DNA from: an uncultured Sulfitobacter sp. | Lineage (GTDB): Bacteria > Pseudomonadota > Alphaproteobacteria > Rhodobacterales > Rhodobacteraceae | Reading direction: 5' to 3' | Length of the DNA stretch: 64,000 nucleotides | Assembly: GCA_947501805.1 (NCBI GenBank) | Contig: CANMXJ010000002.1 | Coordinates: forward strand, 1-64,000 | Part shown: piece by piece, positions 9,269-18,487 of the stretch | Numbering within the stretch: the first letter of the stretch is position 1 | Layout: the number at the start of each line of letters is the position of its first letter | Notes under the pieces: model-generated | Told to the model about the DNA's origin: nothing | The model's database searches: none | The model's input: only the letters and a program-made list of their open reading frames with translations | Program-made: the position numbers and the translations under genes

Positions 9269-10888
9269 TTATTCAGACGGTGGCTCGTTTTGCGCTTTCC
9301 AGGCGGCGAGTTCTTCCTCGTCCCAAAAGCCAAGATAAACCCCTTCGACAGCATCATCGTGGCACATTTTTTCGTCGATTTTCTTGTCTGACAGCGTGAC
9401 TCGGTTGTGCTGTCGACGGGCCCAATCGAACATCGCAGCCGACAGCCGCGTGATTTCGGACGCATGGTTTTCATCTGCACCCAGATCAATAAACTCGTCA
9501 GGGTCTGCCTCAAGATCATACAACATGGGGCGATGCCCCTCGACCCAGACCATCTTCCAGCGCCCGTCAAATACCATCGTTAAAAGGCAGGATTTGGCAT
9601 TCGGGCTGAGGTGTCGAAGATGCGCACGTGTGGAATAGTCGTATTCTGAAATAACATATTCGCGGGCTGTGGCTGTGCGCCCATAGATCCTCGGCAGCAA
9701 GGAGTGACCCTCCAGAATGTGGTCTGGCGCTTTGTCGCCAAAATATTCAACAAACGTTGGCGCAAGATCAATCGCCTCGGTAAGATCTGTGATGACCTGA
9801 CCACGTGTCGCATCCGCATTTTCGCTGGGATCAACAATGATCAACGGGATGCGTGCGGATTGATCATGGAACAGGTCTTTTTCACCCATCCAGTGATCAC
9901 CGAGGTAGTCCCCGTGATCGGACGTGAACACGATTAGTGTTTCCTCGGCTTGGCCGCTTTCCCTGAGATAGGTCATAAGGCGCCCGATCTGGTCGTCGAT
10001 CTGGGTGATCAGCCCCATGTAGGCAGGAATAACGGCCTTGCGCACATCATCGCGGCTAAAAGCTTGCGAATAACGGTATCCGTAATACCCCGCCATCAAT
10101 GGATGAGGGTCTTCCAACTCAACCTCGGACCGTTTGACCGGAAGGATGTCTTTTTCGCCATACATGTCGTGGTAGGGGGCCGGAACAATGTAAGGCCAAT
10201 GCGGTTTGATGTAACTCAAATGCAGGCACCAACTGTCGTCTTTGGCCTGCTCCATAAACTCGATTGCGCGGGTTGTGGTGTAGGGTGTCTCGGAGTCTTC
10301 TTCGGCAACTGCTGCAGGCTCACTGCTATGTTTCAAAAGCCAACCGGACAGGATTTCACCGTCATCGCTCTTGCCCGAGTTCGCTGCCGAATGCCAAGGA
10401 TTATGCCCCTCATATCCTTGGGCCTTCAGGTGGTCTTTGTATTTTGACGGATTCATGGCTGCACCTTCCGGCACCACACCGTCACTGCGATCCCAGACCT
10501 CAAAACCGCATTCCGCAACCAGCGCACCAATGTCGCTGGACATGTCGATGCCCAAGCGTTCCATCCCTTCAAGGTCCGCCCGCATATGCGTTTTGCCGCA
10601 CAGAACGGTACGCACGCCCAAAGGCTTCAAGTGATCCCCAAGCGTCATCTCACCCACCCGCAAGGGGTAGCTGTTCCATGTGGACCCGTGACTGCGCACA
10701 TAGCGGCCCGTGTAAAAACTCATCCGGCTGGGACCACAGATGGGGGATTGCACATATGTCTTGTCAAACCGCACGCCCCGCGCCGCCAAGGCATCAATAT
10801 TTGGCGTCTTGATGCTGGGATGGCCGGTGCACCCCAAGTAATCAAACCGCAGTTGATCGCACATGATAAAGAGTATTTTCTTTGGCAT
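9269..10888 (-). CDS. Sulfatase (alkaline phosphatase superfamily)
   Basis: A 539-residue type I sulfatase. Cys51 in CGPSRMSFYTG is the residue converted to formylglycine (CxPSR signature). Asp10/11 region MCDQLR and the later FTSDHGDYLGDH supply metal ligands. No signal peptide is evident, so it should act in the cytoplasm on an imported substrate. Phosphonate monoester hydrolases and choline sulfatases share this architecture, so the ester hydrolysed is not certain. It begins 33 bases after tctA on the same strand, which suggests the Tct transporter brings in its substrate or product. A formylglycine-generating enzyme is required but not in the window. Confidence 0.88.
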   Translation of the reverse strand: MPKKILFIMCDQLRFDYLGCTGHPSIKTPNIDALAARGVRFDKTYVQSPICGPSRMSFYTGRYVRSHGSTWNSYPLRVGEMTLGDHLKPLGVRTVLCGKTHMRADLEGMERLGIDMSSDIGALVAECGFEVWDRSDGVVPEGAAMNPSKYKDHLKAQGYEGHNPWHSAANSGKSDDGEILSGWLLKHSSEPAAVAEEDSETPYTTTRAIEFMEQAKDDSWCLHLSYIKPHWPYIVPAPYHDMYGEKDILPVKRSEVELEDPHPLMAGYYGYRYSQAFSRDDVRKAVIPAYMGLITQIDDQIGRLMTYLRESGQAEETLIVFTSDHGDYLGDHWMGEKDLFHDQSARIPLIIVDPSENADATRGQVITDLTEAIDLAPTFVEYFGDKAPDHILEGHSLLPRIYGRTATAREYVISEYDYSTRAHLRHLSPNAKSCLLTMVFDGRWKMVWVEGHRPMLYDLEADPDEFIDLGADENHASEITRLSAAMFDWARRQHNRVTLSDKKIDEKMCHDDAVEGVYLGFWDEEELAAWKAQNEPPSE

Positions 10889-10921
10889 TTCAGCTCCTGA
10901 AATTCTGGCTGTCAGTCATTA

Positions 10922-12421
10922 TTATGACGCTGCTCTTTGCTTCTTCTTGATCCCCAACCAGTAGATCGAGAAAACCGACATCAGCAACAGAATGACAGCA
11001 ACCGGATGGTTGGCAAGGTTCCACACGTCCCCGCGCAGAATGGTGGCGGTTTGCCCCAGCGAAAGCTCAAATCGAGGCCCGAGAAAGAAGGCGATGATAA
11101 AGACAACCAACGGGTATCGCAGCACTGTCATGATAACGCCAATCACCGCGAACAGGATCATGACAAAGACGCCAAACGCGCCGCCTGTCGCCAGATAGAC
11201 ACCCGTGACACAGAGCACGAGAGCAATCGAGAAAATCACGGATTCCGGCGCGGTGATCAGTTTGGACCATAGCCGAAGACCAAAGAGCCCGCACACCAGA
11301 TTGCAGGCGTTGGCCATGATCATGGCACCGAAAATGCCATAAACCAACTGACCCTGCTGTTCGAACAACAATGGTCCTGGCTGAATACCCTGGATCAGGA
11401 ATGCACTGATCATAATGGCGGCTGATGCACTGCCGGGCAGTCCCAAGGTAAGCAGCGGTATGAAGTCCGCACCCGCCACGGAACTGTTGGCAGATTCAGT
11501 GGCCGCGATGCCGCGCAATTCGCCTTTGCCAAACGAAGACGGGTCTTTTGCGGATTGTTTGGTTGAGGCGTAGCTCATAAAGGCGGCCGCCGTGGATCCC
11601 ATGCCCGGAACGGCACCGATGAATGTGCCGATGATGGATCCTCTTAGCAGAACAAAGCGACAGGCCCAGTATTCCGCAAGGCTCACCGATTTTTGATCTT
11701 TGGTTTGGTCCTTAGGGATAGCAACAGCAGGCCGCATGTTCCCACGCATACGTGCGATGCGCAGCGTGATTTCTGAAACGGCCAACGACCCGATTGCAAC
11801 AGAGGCGATGGGAAATCCATCGTACAGTTGGAACATGCCGAACAAGAACCGCGGCGTTGAGTGTTCAGGGTCAAGACCGACCGTTGCAACCAGCAGGCCG
11901 AATGCCGTCGCAATGACCCCTCTGGTAATTGAATCTCCGATTAGACCGGAAATAAGCGAAAATGCAAAAACCATCAGCGCGAAGATCTCTACCGGGCCCA
12001 GTTGCAAGGCCAGAATTGCCAGCGGTGCTGCAACGGTAATGAGAACAATGTCGCTAAAGGTGTCGCCTGTGACGGACGAATAAAGCGCCATTTTCATGGC
12101 TTTGAGCGGTTTGCCCTTTTTGGTCAGGGGATAGCCGTCAATTGCAGTCGCCGCCGCGTCAGGTGTTCCCGGTGTATTGAGCAGGATTGCGGGGATTGCG
12201 CCCCCTATCAGGCCGCCTTTGTTTACACCAACCAGAAACCCGATGGCAGGCAAGGGATTAAGCGCGAAGGTAAAGGGGATTGCGATCGCCATTGCCATGA
12301 CCGGACCAATGCCCGGCATCGCGCCGACAAACTGACCCACAAAAACGCCTGCAAAAACGAACATCAGATTGAGCGGTGTCAGCGCGTCCGTCAGTCCCGC
12401 AATGATCGTTGCAAAATCCAT
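10922..12421 (-). CDS. tctA: Tripartite tricarboxylate transporter, large membrane subunit TctA
   Basis: A 499-residue protein with about 12 hydrophobic segments and the TctA family blocks GVFVGQFVGAMPGIGPVMAMAIAIP at the start (the PGIGP loop), LLNTPGTPDAAATAIDGYPL, and VPGMGSTAAAFMSY in the second half. It forms the secondary-transport channel fed by the TctC binding protein. The start ATG at 12421 lies 11 bases after the tctB stop. The order tctC-tctB-tctA-sulfatase is co-directional. Substrates of this family include citrate and other carboxylates; here it is unknown. Confidence 0.92.
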   Translation of the reverse strand: MDFATIIAGLTDALTPLNLMFVFAGVFVGQFVGAMPGIGPVMAMAIAIPFTFALNPLPAIGFLVGVNKGGLIGGAIPAILLNTPGTPDAAATAIDGYPLTKKGKPLKAMKMALYSSVTGDTFSDIVLITVAAPLAILALQLGPVEIFALMVFAFSLISGLIGDSITRGVIATAFGLLVATVGLDPEHSTPRFLFGMFQLYDGFPIASVAIGSLAVSEITLRIARMRGNMRPAVAIPKDQTKDQKSVSLAEYWACRFVLLRGSIIGTFIGAVPGMGSTAAAFMSYASTKQSAKDPSSFGKGELRGIAATESANSSVAGADFIPLLTLGLPGSASAAIMISAFLIQGIQPGPLLFEQQGQLVYGIFGAMIMANACNLVCGLFGLRLWSKLITAPESVIFSIALVLCVTGVYLATGGAFGVFVMILFAVIGVIMTVLRYPLVVFIIAFFLGPRFELSLGQTATILRGDVWNLANHPVAVILLLMSVFSIYWLGIKKKQRAAS

Positions 12422-12432
12422 TGATAATCTCT

Positions 12433-12852
12433 TTACGGCAGAACGCGGTTAAGCACGTTTTCAACAAGGAACCAAATAACCAGAGGCATGACCCCCGCGG
12501 CAAACAAGAGCCAGTACCAGCGGCGCTCTCCCATAAAGATCATGACGGATAGGGCGAAGACGGGTGCGAAGTATTCGAAGCCGAATTTTTCCATCAACCA
12601 AACTGCCGCGATGAACATGACGATGAATGTGCTGGTCCGCATGCTATTGGCAAAGTGAAGTTCGATCCGGTCATTGCTCGTAAAAAACTGCGCGATACCA
12701 GCGAGGACTATGACCCATAATGCAATCCTAGGAACCGTTGAGGGAATTACTCGACCGTAATCAACGCTTTCTACTTGCTGGGGCATGACAACGAACAAAA
12801 AAATCAGGCCAAGAAAAACAAGAAATGCTGTAAAGATACGTTCAGCGGTCAT
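12433..12852 (-). CDS. tctB: Tripartite tricarboxylate transporter, small membrane subunit TctB
   Basis: A 139-residue, four-helix TctB-type protein. The frame can be extended to a TTG at 12873, but the ATG at 12852 has an AGGA six to seven bases upstream and directly precedes the first helix (AERIFTAFLVFLG), so it is preferred. Sits between tctC and tctA as usual for this family. Sequence is poorly conserved; identification rests on size, topology and position. Confidence 0.82.
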   Translation of the reverse strand: MTAERIFTAFLVFLGLIFLFVVMPQQVESVDYGRVIPSTVPRIALWVIVLAGIAQFFTSNDRIELHFANSMRTSTFIVMFIAAVWLMEKFGFEYFAPVFALSVMIFMGERRWYWLLFAAGVMPLVIWFLVENVLNRVLP

Positions 12853-12905
12853 TCTTCTTCCTATCCATGACAAGACCCGGAACCGATAGCCCTTCCTGGA
12901 ATGCC

Positions 12906-12974
12906 AAAACCGTTGGGTATCACCTTACACGCTGAAATCTTTGATTTCGCGTTGTGTATGGTGATACCGGTTTT
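12906..12974 (-). terminator. Long hairpin between tctC and tctB
   Basis: Nested pairing arms: AAAACC/GGTTTT (12906-12911, 12969-12974), GGTATCACC/GGTGATACC (12916-12924, 12960-12968), TACAC/GTGTA, and GAAATC/GATTTC closing a 3-base loop at 12940-12942. On the minus strand a TTTT follows the second arm. This is either a leaky terminator or an mRNA-stabilising structure that lets the binding protein be made in excess of TctBA. Confidence 0.65.
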
Positions 12975-13014
12975 TCCGGGAGCGCTTTTTGGTACGGTTA
13001 TTGCGCCAGTTCGA

Positions 13015-13965
13015 TTACTTGGCCGCCTCGATCAAGGCAAAGGCATCATCCAGACCTGCATTCAGTTTTGCCTCTGTACCGTCTGGACCCAGATTACTGG
13101 CTTCTGTTTGCATCACGTTTCCAATCAACTGATCTAACGCCTCGGACTGGATAGCGTCATCAATTGCTTTGGCTAGTGCATCCTTGGCTTCAGCGTCCAG
13201 ACCAGCGGGGGCCGCAAGGTAAAAATACGGCTCAACAGAGAACGGGTAACCCTGTTCCACAAGCGTTTGGGTGTCTGGCGAATAGGGGTGGCGGGCTTGT
13301 GTCACAACAGCCAGCATTTTCAGATCGCCTGAATCGAGATACTGGATATGGGCACCTGCGCTAAACCCCGCATCCAGTTGTCCTCCAAGCAGCCCTTTGA
13401 TGATCTCAGCACCGCTTTGGTTGGAAACAAGCTCAACCTGGCTACCTGTACTGTTGTTGATGGATTGCATGATCAGGCGCTGTGGTCCGCCGTCAAACCC
13501 CATCAAAGAGCCGCCCTGTTCTTTGCTGAAAGCAATGAACTCTGCAAAGGTGTCATAGGGTGCTGCGGTTGGCGCAACCACAGAAACGGGGGCCAGTACA
13601 ACTGTGGCAAGATAGTCAAAACTGTCGATCTTGAAGGGCAGTTTGTCGCCGCGCATTGCCAAGTTCATGATCGTTGCAACCGTAACGCCCATGCCGATTT
13701 TCAGGCCGTCGGGCTCTTCATTCACCAAAGAAGACAACATGGCGACGCCACCACCACCGGGTTTGTTTTCAACAATTACATCCCAGCCAGTGCTTTCTTC
13801 TAAAGCTGCCGCAATCGCACGGCCAAGCGTATCGGTGGATCCACCTGCGCCAAAACCTATTTGAAGCGTGACCGGACCGTTTGGGGCCCATTCGGCAAAA
13901 GCCGCGCCGGGAACGGCGAGCGCGACCGCCGCAGCGGCAGCCTTGATCAATTTTGTGAATTTCAT
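13015..13965 (-). CDS. tctC: Tripartite tricarboxylate transporter substrate-binding protein TctC
   Basis: A 316-residue periplasmic binding protein of the Bug/TctC family with a signal peptide (KLIKAAAAAVALAVPGAAFA). The family motif VTLQIGFGAGGSTDTLGR follows, then VENKPGGGG. The frame runs up to 14058, but the ATG at 13965 has a GGAGG site 6-10 bases upstream and begins the signal peptide. It is the first gene of the tctCBA-sulfatase unit. Its own ligand cannot be inferred from sequence. Confidence 0.92.
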   Translation of the reverse strand: MKFTKLIKAAAAAVALAVPGAAFAEWAPNGPVTLQIGFGAGGSTDTLGRAIAAALEESTGWDVIVENKPGGGGVAMLSSLVNEEPDGLKIGMGVTVATIMNLAMRGDKLPFKIDSFDYLATVVLAPVSVVAPTAAPYDTFAEFIAFSKEQGGSLMGFDGGPQRLIMQSINNSTGSQVELVSNQSGAEIIKGLLGGQLDAGFSAGAHIQYLDSGDLKMLAVVTQARHPYSPDTQTLVEQGYPFSVEPYFYLAAPAGLDAEAKDALAKAIDDAIQSEALDQLIGNVMQTEASNLGPDGTEAKLNAGLDDAFALIEAAK

Positions 13966-14902
13966 TTTTTCCTCCATTGGATGAGTGGGATTAGAACACA
14001 GGCGAGCGATACTTCTTTGAAATCTAGACAAATGGCTGTTTGGAAATTCTGCGTGCATTTACCGAGCAATTGTCCGCAGGCGCGTTTTTTTCGGGCAGAA
14101 ATCCAGCACCAACGTTGAATCTGATTGGCGTTTCTGAATGAAGGTGTGTTCTGCTCGACCGCGCCAGCGTTCAGAAACCGTAACAAAGTCGATTTCGTGA
14201 GTGCGCGTGGAATTTCTGTAGTGGCCAACTGACACAGAAATCCCCATTGCGTGATTGTCATTGAAAGCGGCACACCGTCTCTCATAAGCCATTTACTTTG
14301 CCATCGTCGAAACACGACAGGCAGGTGGGGACGCTGTGTATGGCGATCAGTCCGATGCGCCCTGTCGCGCAGGCGTAATCTCGCACTGGGTTGCGCGCAC
14401 TGCTGTTTCTGAACGCGATGAAAATGTCCTTGCTGGTCATGTTCAAGTTTTGCCTGTCTCTCGCTTTCATATACGAAACTCTCCTGCCATTCAGGCAGCC
14501 TGCGTTTGCAAGTTTCTCTGATTCAGGTGCGAAAACCTAGTATATCGAAGCGATGTGGCTATTCCAAAATACTATACCTATCCGAAGCCCTGCTGCTGCA
14601 ACTGGCTGAGTGCGCGCGATCCGAACCGTTTCGCGAGGGCAGGCGCAAGCAGGTGCAGACGCGTTCAGCATTCTGAGCAGTTCAAGCATCCTCAATGTCA
14701 CCAAGCCACAGGAGGCTCGACTGCTGTCTAACCTATCGCGCATGCGATGCTAATGCGATCAGGCACTGGGCGCGTAATTAAGCGCCCAATAAAGTCGGGC
14801 GAGCCCGGTCACATTTGTTTCTACGCGACAACAGGACTGTCCTTTTCAAACTGAACAAGTAACCTTCTTCGGGATGACAATCGGAAAGTACTGAGATGCC
14901 CC
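13966..14902. other. Intergenic region without a firm gene (937 bases)
   Basis: This separates tctC (leftward) from the RTX protein gene (rightward), so it must hold both promoters. Two minus-strand open frames at about 14059-14292 and 14282-14470 abut in different registers and might be the remains of one broken gene. I do not recognise their translations. A 7-bp hairpin (TGGGCGC 14767-14773 with GCGCCCA 14782-14788) lies upstream of the RTX protein gene. Confidence 0.45.
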
Positions 14903-16981
14903 ATGAGCTTTAATATTGAATTTGACTATCGGTTTGACACGATGGGCTTTTTCACGCCTCAAGCACGTGCAGGCCTTGAAGTGGCGGCGTCCATCTGGGA
15001 AAATTTGATCAAGGACGAGTTTCCCGACTTTCGTGCGGGCCAGCCTTTCCAGATCACGAACCCCGAAACCGGTGACTTGGTAACAGTTACCTTAACGAAT
15101 GATATCGACGATCTGCTGATCTTTGTCGGGTCGCGGGATCTGAGCGGAATGAATGCCTTGGCGCGGGGCGGGCCGGATGGCTACAACGCGGATGGCGATA
15201 TCAATCGTATGCGATTTGCAGATAATTTCCGTGATCAAGGCGCGACGACCGACTTTGAACCCTTCACTGGCAAAATCTATTTTGATCGTGAGGTTGATTG
15301 GGGATTTCGGCTTGATGAACCGGAAGCCGGGAAAAGCGATTTTATTTCAACGGCTCTGCATGAAATTGGACATGTCTTGGGGATCGGTCCATCCTCTACT
15401 TACGAAAAACTGATCGAAAACGGTGTTTTTGTCGGACCCAACGCAAAGGCGGTTACAAACGGTGTCGGCATCGCACTGGAGCCGGTATACAATCACATCG
15501 CAGAGGGGTTGGATGGTGGTCCTGCGGTTATGGATACATTTAACCGTTTGGGTGTACGTACGCTGCCAACCGATCTGGACAAAGCGATCCTTGCGGACAT
15601 CGGATACGAGATTGACGGTTTTAGCAAACAAGGTAGCCCTTTCGCGTTGGCAACAGAGATGGGGGAGACCATTTTCGGCTCGGCCCTCGGAGATGTCATT
15701 AACGGATTGGGGGGTGACGATGATCTGGTCGGGCTTGGTGGTGCGGACCATTTGCGGGGCGGTCCGGGTGCCAACAAGCTCTTTGGCGGTGCTGGTGCGG
15801 ACAGGTATTATTTTGGGCAGGGTGACGGGCAAAGCCGATTGAACGATTTCGACTTTGTGAACGAAAAAATTGTTATTGATCCGGCATTTGGGTTCACTTC
15901 CGCGGCTGATGTTCTGGCTCTTGTTTCAAACCCCTTCTCGAACGTCAGTGAAATTAATCTGCCCGGTGATGCATCGGCCTATGTTTTTCACAACGAAAGC
16001 GGGTCTGCGTTGTTGGCGCAAAATATTATATTTGGCGTGCTTCCTGATGCCGGGGGCGGCGATGGATCCGGTGGTTCCTCTGATGCAGATATTCTTGTCG
16101 GGGATGGCAGTGACAACCTGTTTGTCGGCGGGGCAGGTGATGACATCATTGATGGAAGTGATGGGATAGACACCGCGCAATATTCGGGCAACCAGCGCAG
16201 CTATACCCTGTCCCTGAGTGAAGGGGGTACGACGCTTGTGGACCGGCGGGCTGATGGAAACGGTACAGATACTTTGGCAAACATCGAATTTCTCAGTTTT
16301 GATGACGGAATAAATGCCGGCCAGTTCAATCTGTCTATTGTTGACGGTTCTGCTGGTCTGACGGGCGATGACATGAAAAGCGTCATCGAACTATATATTG
16401 CGTATTTCAATCGCGCCCCTGACGCCGTTGGGCTGAACTACTGGGGTACTGAGATTTCTAAGGGGTACTCCCTGAGCGAAATGGCCAAGAGCTTTTTTGT
16501 TCAGGACGAAACCCGCAAGACCTACGAAGCGGTATTGGACGGAAGTGGTAATCTGACGGATATTCCCGCATTTGTAACATCGGTTTATGGCAATGTTCTG
16601 GGACGCGCTGCAGATCAGGAGGGTTTTGAGTATTGGGTGGGTGAGCTGCAGAGCAATCCCGATATCACGCCGGGCAACTTCATTCTTGCAATCATCAATG
16701 GGGCAAAAAACCCGACTGTCCCGACGGCGCAAACGGCCGTGGATCAGCAGTATCTAGAGAACAAGACTGACGTTGGAGCCTATTATGCCGTTATCAAAGG
16801 CATGACTGATGCCGATGTTGCGGCGAAAGCTGTGATGTCGTTCTATGACGGGACGCAGGACGGGATAAACGCCGCGATGCGCGCAACGGATGACCTTTAC
16901 GCGGCTGCATTGGATGCAGACACTGGCGCGTTTCTGATGCCCCTTGTTGGCGTGATTGATGCCCCTTTTTTCATGGCTTAA
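14903..16981 (+). CDS. Secreted M10-type metallopeptidase-like RTX protein with DUF4214
   Basis: A 692-residue acidic protein with no Sec signal, as expected for type I secretion. Residues 1 to about 245 form a metzincin-like domain with HEIGH at 153-157 in ALHEIGHVLGIGP. RTX calcium-binding repeats occur at about 260-300 (GLGGDDDLVGLGGADHL) and about 393-430 (GGAGDDIIDGSDG). Residues about 485-620 carry two DUF4214 units (RAPDAVGLNYW, RAADQEGFEYW). The third zinc histidine of canonical M10 (HExxHxxGxxH) is Pro here, so activity is uncertain. No type I exporter is nearby. The start at 14903 is taken as ATG of MSFNIEFDY; an alternative ATG lies just upstream out of frame. Confidence 0.85.
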   Translation: MSFNIEFDYRFDTMGFFTPQARAGLEVAASIWENLIKDEFPDFRAGQPFQITNPETGDLVTVTLTNDIDDLLIFVGSRDLSGMNALARGGPDGYNADGDINRMRFADNFRDQGATTDFEPFTGKIYFDREVDWGFRLDEPEAGKSDFISTALHEIGHVLGIGPSSTYEKLIENGVFVGPNAKAVTNGVGIALEPVYNHIAEGLDGGPAVMDTFNRLGVRTLPTDLDKAILADIGYEIDGFSKQGSPFALATEMGETIFGSALGDVINGLGGDDDLVGLGGADHLRGGPGANKLFGGAGADRYYFGQGDGQSRLNDFDFVNEKIVIDPAFGFTSAADVLALVSNPFSNVSEINLPGDASAYVFHNESGSALLAQNIIFGVLPDAGGGDGSGGSSDADILVGDGSDNLFVGGAGDDIIDGSDGIDTAQYSGNQRSYTLSLSEGGTTLVDRRADGNGTDTLANIEFLSFDDGINAGQFNLSIVDGSAGLTGDDMKSVIELYIAYFNRAPDAVGLNYWGTEISKGYSLSEMAKSFFVQDETRKTYEAVLDGSGNLTDIPAFVTSVYGNVLGRAADQEGFEYWVGELQSNPDITPGNFILAIINGAKNPTVPTAQTAVDQQYLENKTDVGAYYAVIKGMTDADVAAKAVMSFYDGTQDGINAAMRATDDLYAAALDADTGAFLMPLVGVIDAPFFMA

Positions 16982-17037
16982 CTCTGGACCGTCACAGGTG
17001 GCTCGATGGACCCACTATGTTATAAAGGGCAAATGGT

Positions 17038-18429
17038 TCACAGCTTTGGCGTGGTCGTGCCGATATCCCAGAACAAGCCCGCCATTATCTGCATTGCTTC
17101 GCGGCACAGCGGTTTCAGCACATGTTCATCGGGGGCGTGTTGATTGCACCCGAGATAACTGTGCGGAATCCAGATTGTCGGCAGGCCCAACACATCGGCA
17201 AAGCAATCGTTGGGCAATGATCCTGCCAGATTGGGAAGAACATGCGGGTCCCGTCCGGTTGTGTTTTTCAGGGACGCGCGCACATAGGTGACCCAGGGAT
17301 GTTTCGGTTCCAGCCGTGTTGCGGCAAATATCCCCTTTTCCAATGGCAGGATTTGCACCTGTGCAAGCCCGTGCGCATCCAGATGGCGGCGCAGCGCTGG
17401 CAGTACCTCTTGCGTGTCAGTGCCAACAACAAAACGCAACTGACAGCGGGCCCATGCACCTGGGGCGATGGCATTGACGGGTGCTTCGGGGATGCCCGAC
17501 TTCATCGCCAGAATGGAAAAACTGTTCCAGCCATACGCGCGCTCGGCGGGTGTCAGGGTTTCTTCGCCCCATGCCGTGTCTATGGACGGCTCTTCGTTTG
17601 TGCCAACGGGCAGATCACGTAGCGCCGCGCTGATGTCGGGGGTCAGACTGGTGGGCCGCCATTGCGGGATTTGCAACTGACCACGTGCGTCCGTGATGCT
17701 GGCAAGCGCATGGGACAGCAGGATTGCCGGATCGGCCAGAAGTCCGCCCCAATTGCCCGAATGGTGCGCGCCTTTGCGCAAGTCAACCAGCAGGTCAAAG
17801 CTCAAGCTGCCACGTGACCCCATGAATATGGTGGGTCTCTGCGCGCTTAGTCTTGGCCCATCCGAGGCGATCAATACGTCAGCGCGAAGAGTCTCACGGT
17901 GTAGATCCATCATTTGAGCCAGACCGGGGGACCCGATTTCCTCGCTTGTCTCCAATACGATTTTTACATTGAAGCCGAGCTTGCCACGCGCTTTTAGCAC
18001 TGTTTCCAGCGCGGCAATGTTGATTAGGTGCTGCACTTTGTTGTCGGCTGATCCGCGGCCATAAAGGCGATCACCCTCTTCGGCCAACTCGAACGGGGTC
18101 AAACCGTCGCGCCATTGATCGTCCTGACCTAGGATGACGTCACCGTGACCATATGTCAAAACGGTTGGTAGAGCGGGGTCTTCGACGCGGGTACCCATCA
18201 GAAACGGGCCGCCGATGATTTCTTTGCTGGGATTGTCGTGGATGGTGCAGTCAAAGCCCATGTTTTCAAGGCGCGGCTGGATTGCTTGCACCAGATATTG
18301 TCGCAGAACGGGTGCGTATTCAGGGTTCTGGCTTTCGCTGCGATAGGCAACCAGATCAGCAAGTTCCGATTGCAGCTGGCCGCTGTCGAAATACTCTGTT
18401 GCTTGGCGCAAAGCGTCATTTCGGGTCAT
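17038..18429 (-). CDS. M20-family metallopeptidase
   Basis: A 463-residue dizinc peptidase of the ArgE/DapE/CPG2 family. Metal-site motifs are in order: YGHGDV, GRGSADNK (bridging Asp), catalytic pair in LETSEEIGS, ASDGP, and C-terminal HAPDEH. The lid domain lies at about 200-310. It is cytoplasmic, with no signal peptide. It is last on the minus strand after soxR and the YeeE gene (58-base gap), so it may be transcribed with sulfur genes, though nothing in its sequence points to a sulfur substrate. Convergent with the RTX protein gene. Confidence 0.9.
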   Translation of the reverse strand: MTRNDALRQATEYFDSGQLQSELADLVAYRSESQNPEYAPVLRQYLVQAIQPRLENMGFDCTIHDNPSKEIIGGPFLMGTRVEDPALPTVLTYGHGDVILGQDDQWRDGLTPFELAEEGDRLYGRGSADNKVQHLINIAALETVLKARGKLGFNVKIVLETSEEIGSPGLAQMMDLHRETLRADVLIASDGPRLSAQRPTIFMGSRGSLSFDLLVDLRKGAHHSGNWGGLLADPAILLSHALASITDARGQLQIPQWRPTSLTPDISAALRDLPVGTNEEPSIDTAWGEETLTPAERAYGWNSFSILAMKSGIPEAPVNAIAPGAWARCQLRFVVGTDTQEVLPALRRHLDAHGLAQVQILPLEKGIFAATRLEPKHPWVTYVRASLKNTTGRDPHVLPNLAGSLPNDCFADVLGLPTIWIPHSYLGCNQHAPDEHVLKPLCREAMQIMAGLFWDIGTTTPKL

Positions 18430-18487
18430 GCGGTGTGTTCCATTCCAAAAATGTACCGCGCAACCCTTGTTGCCTTGTCGGTATAAG

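Noticed and set aside
17038..18429. M20 peptidase as a sox-pathway enzyme
   Set aside because: It shares the strand with soxR and the YeeE gene, but its motifs are those of ordinary amidohydrolase peptidases and nothing indicates a sulfur substrate.
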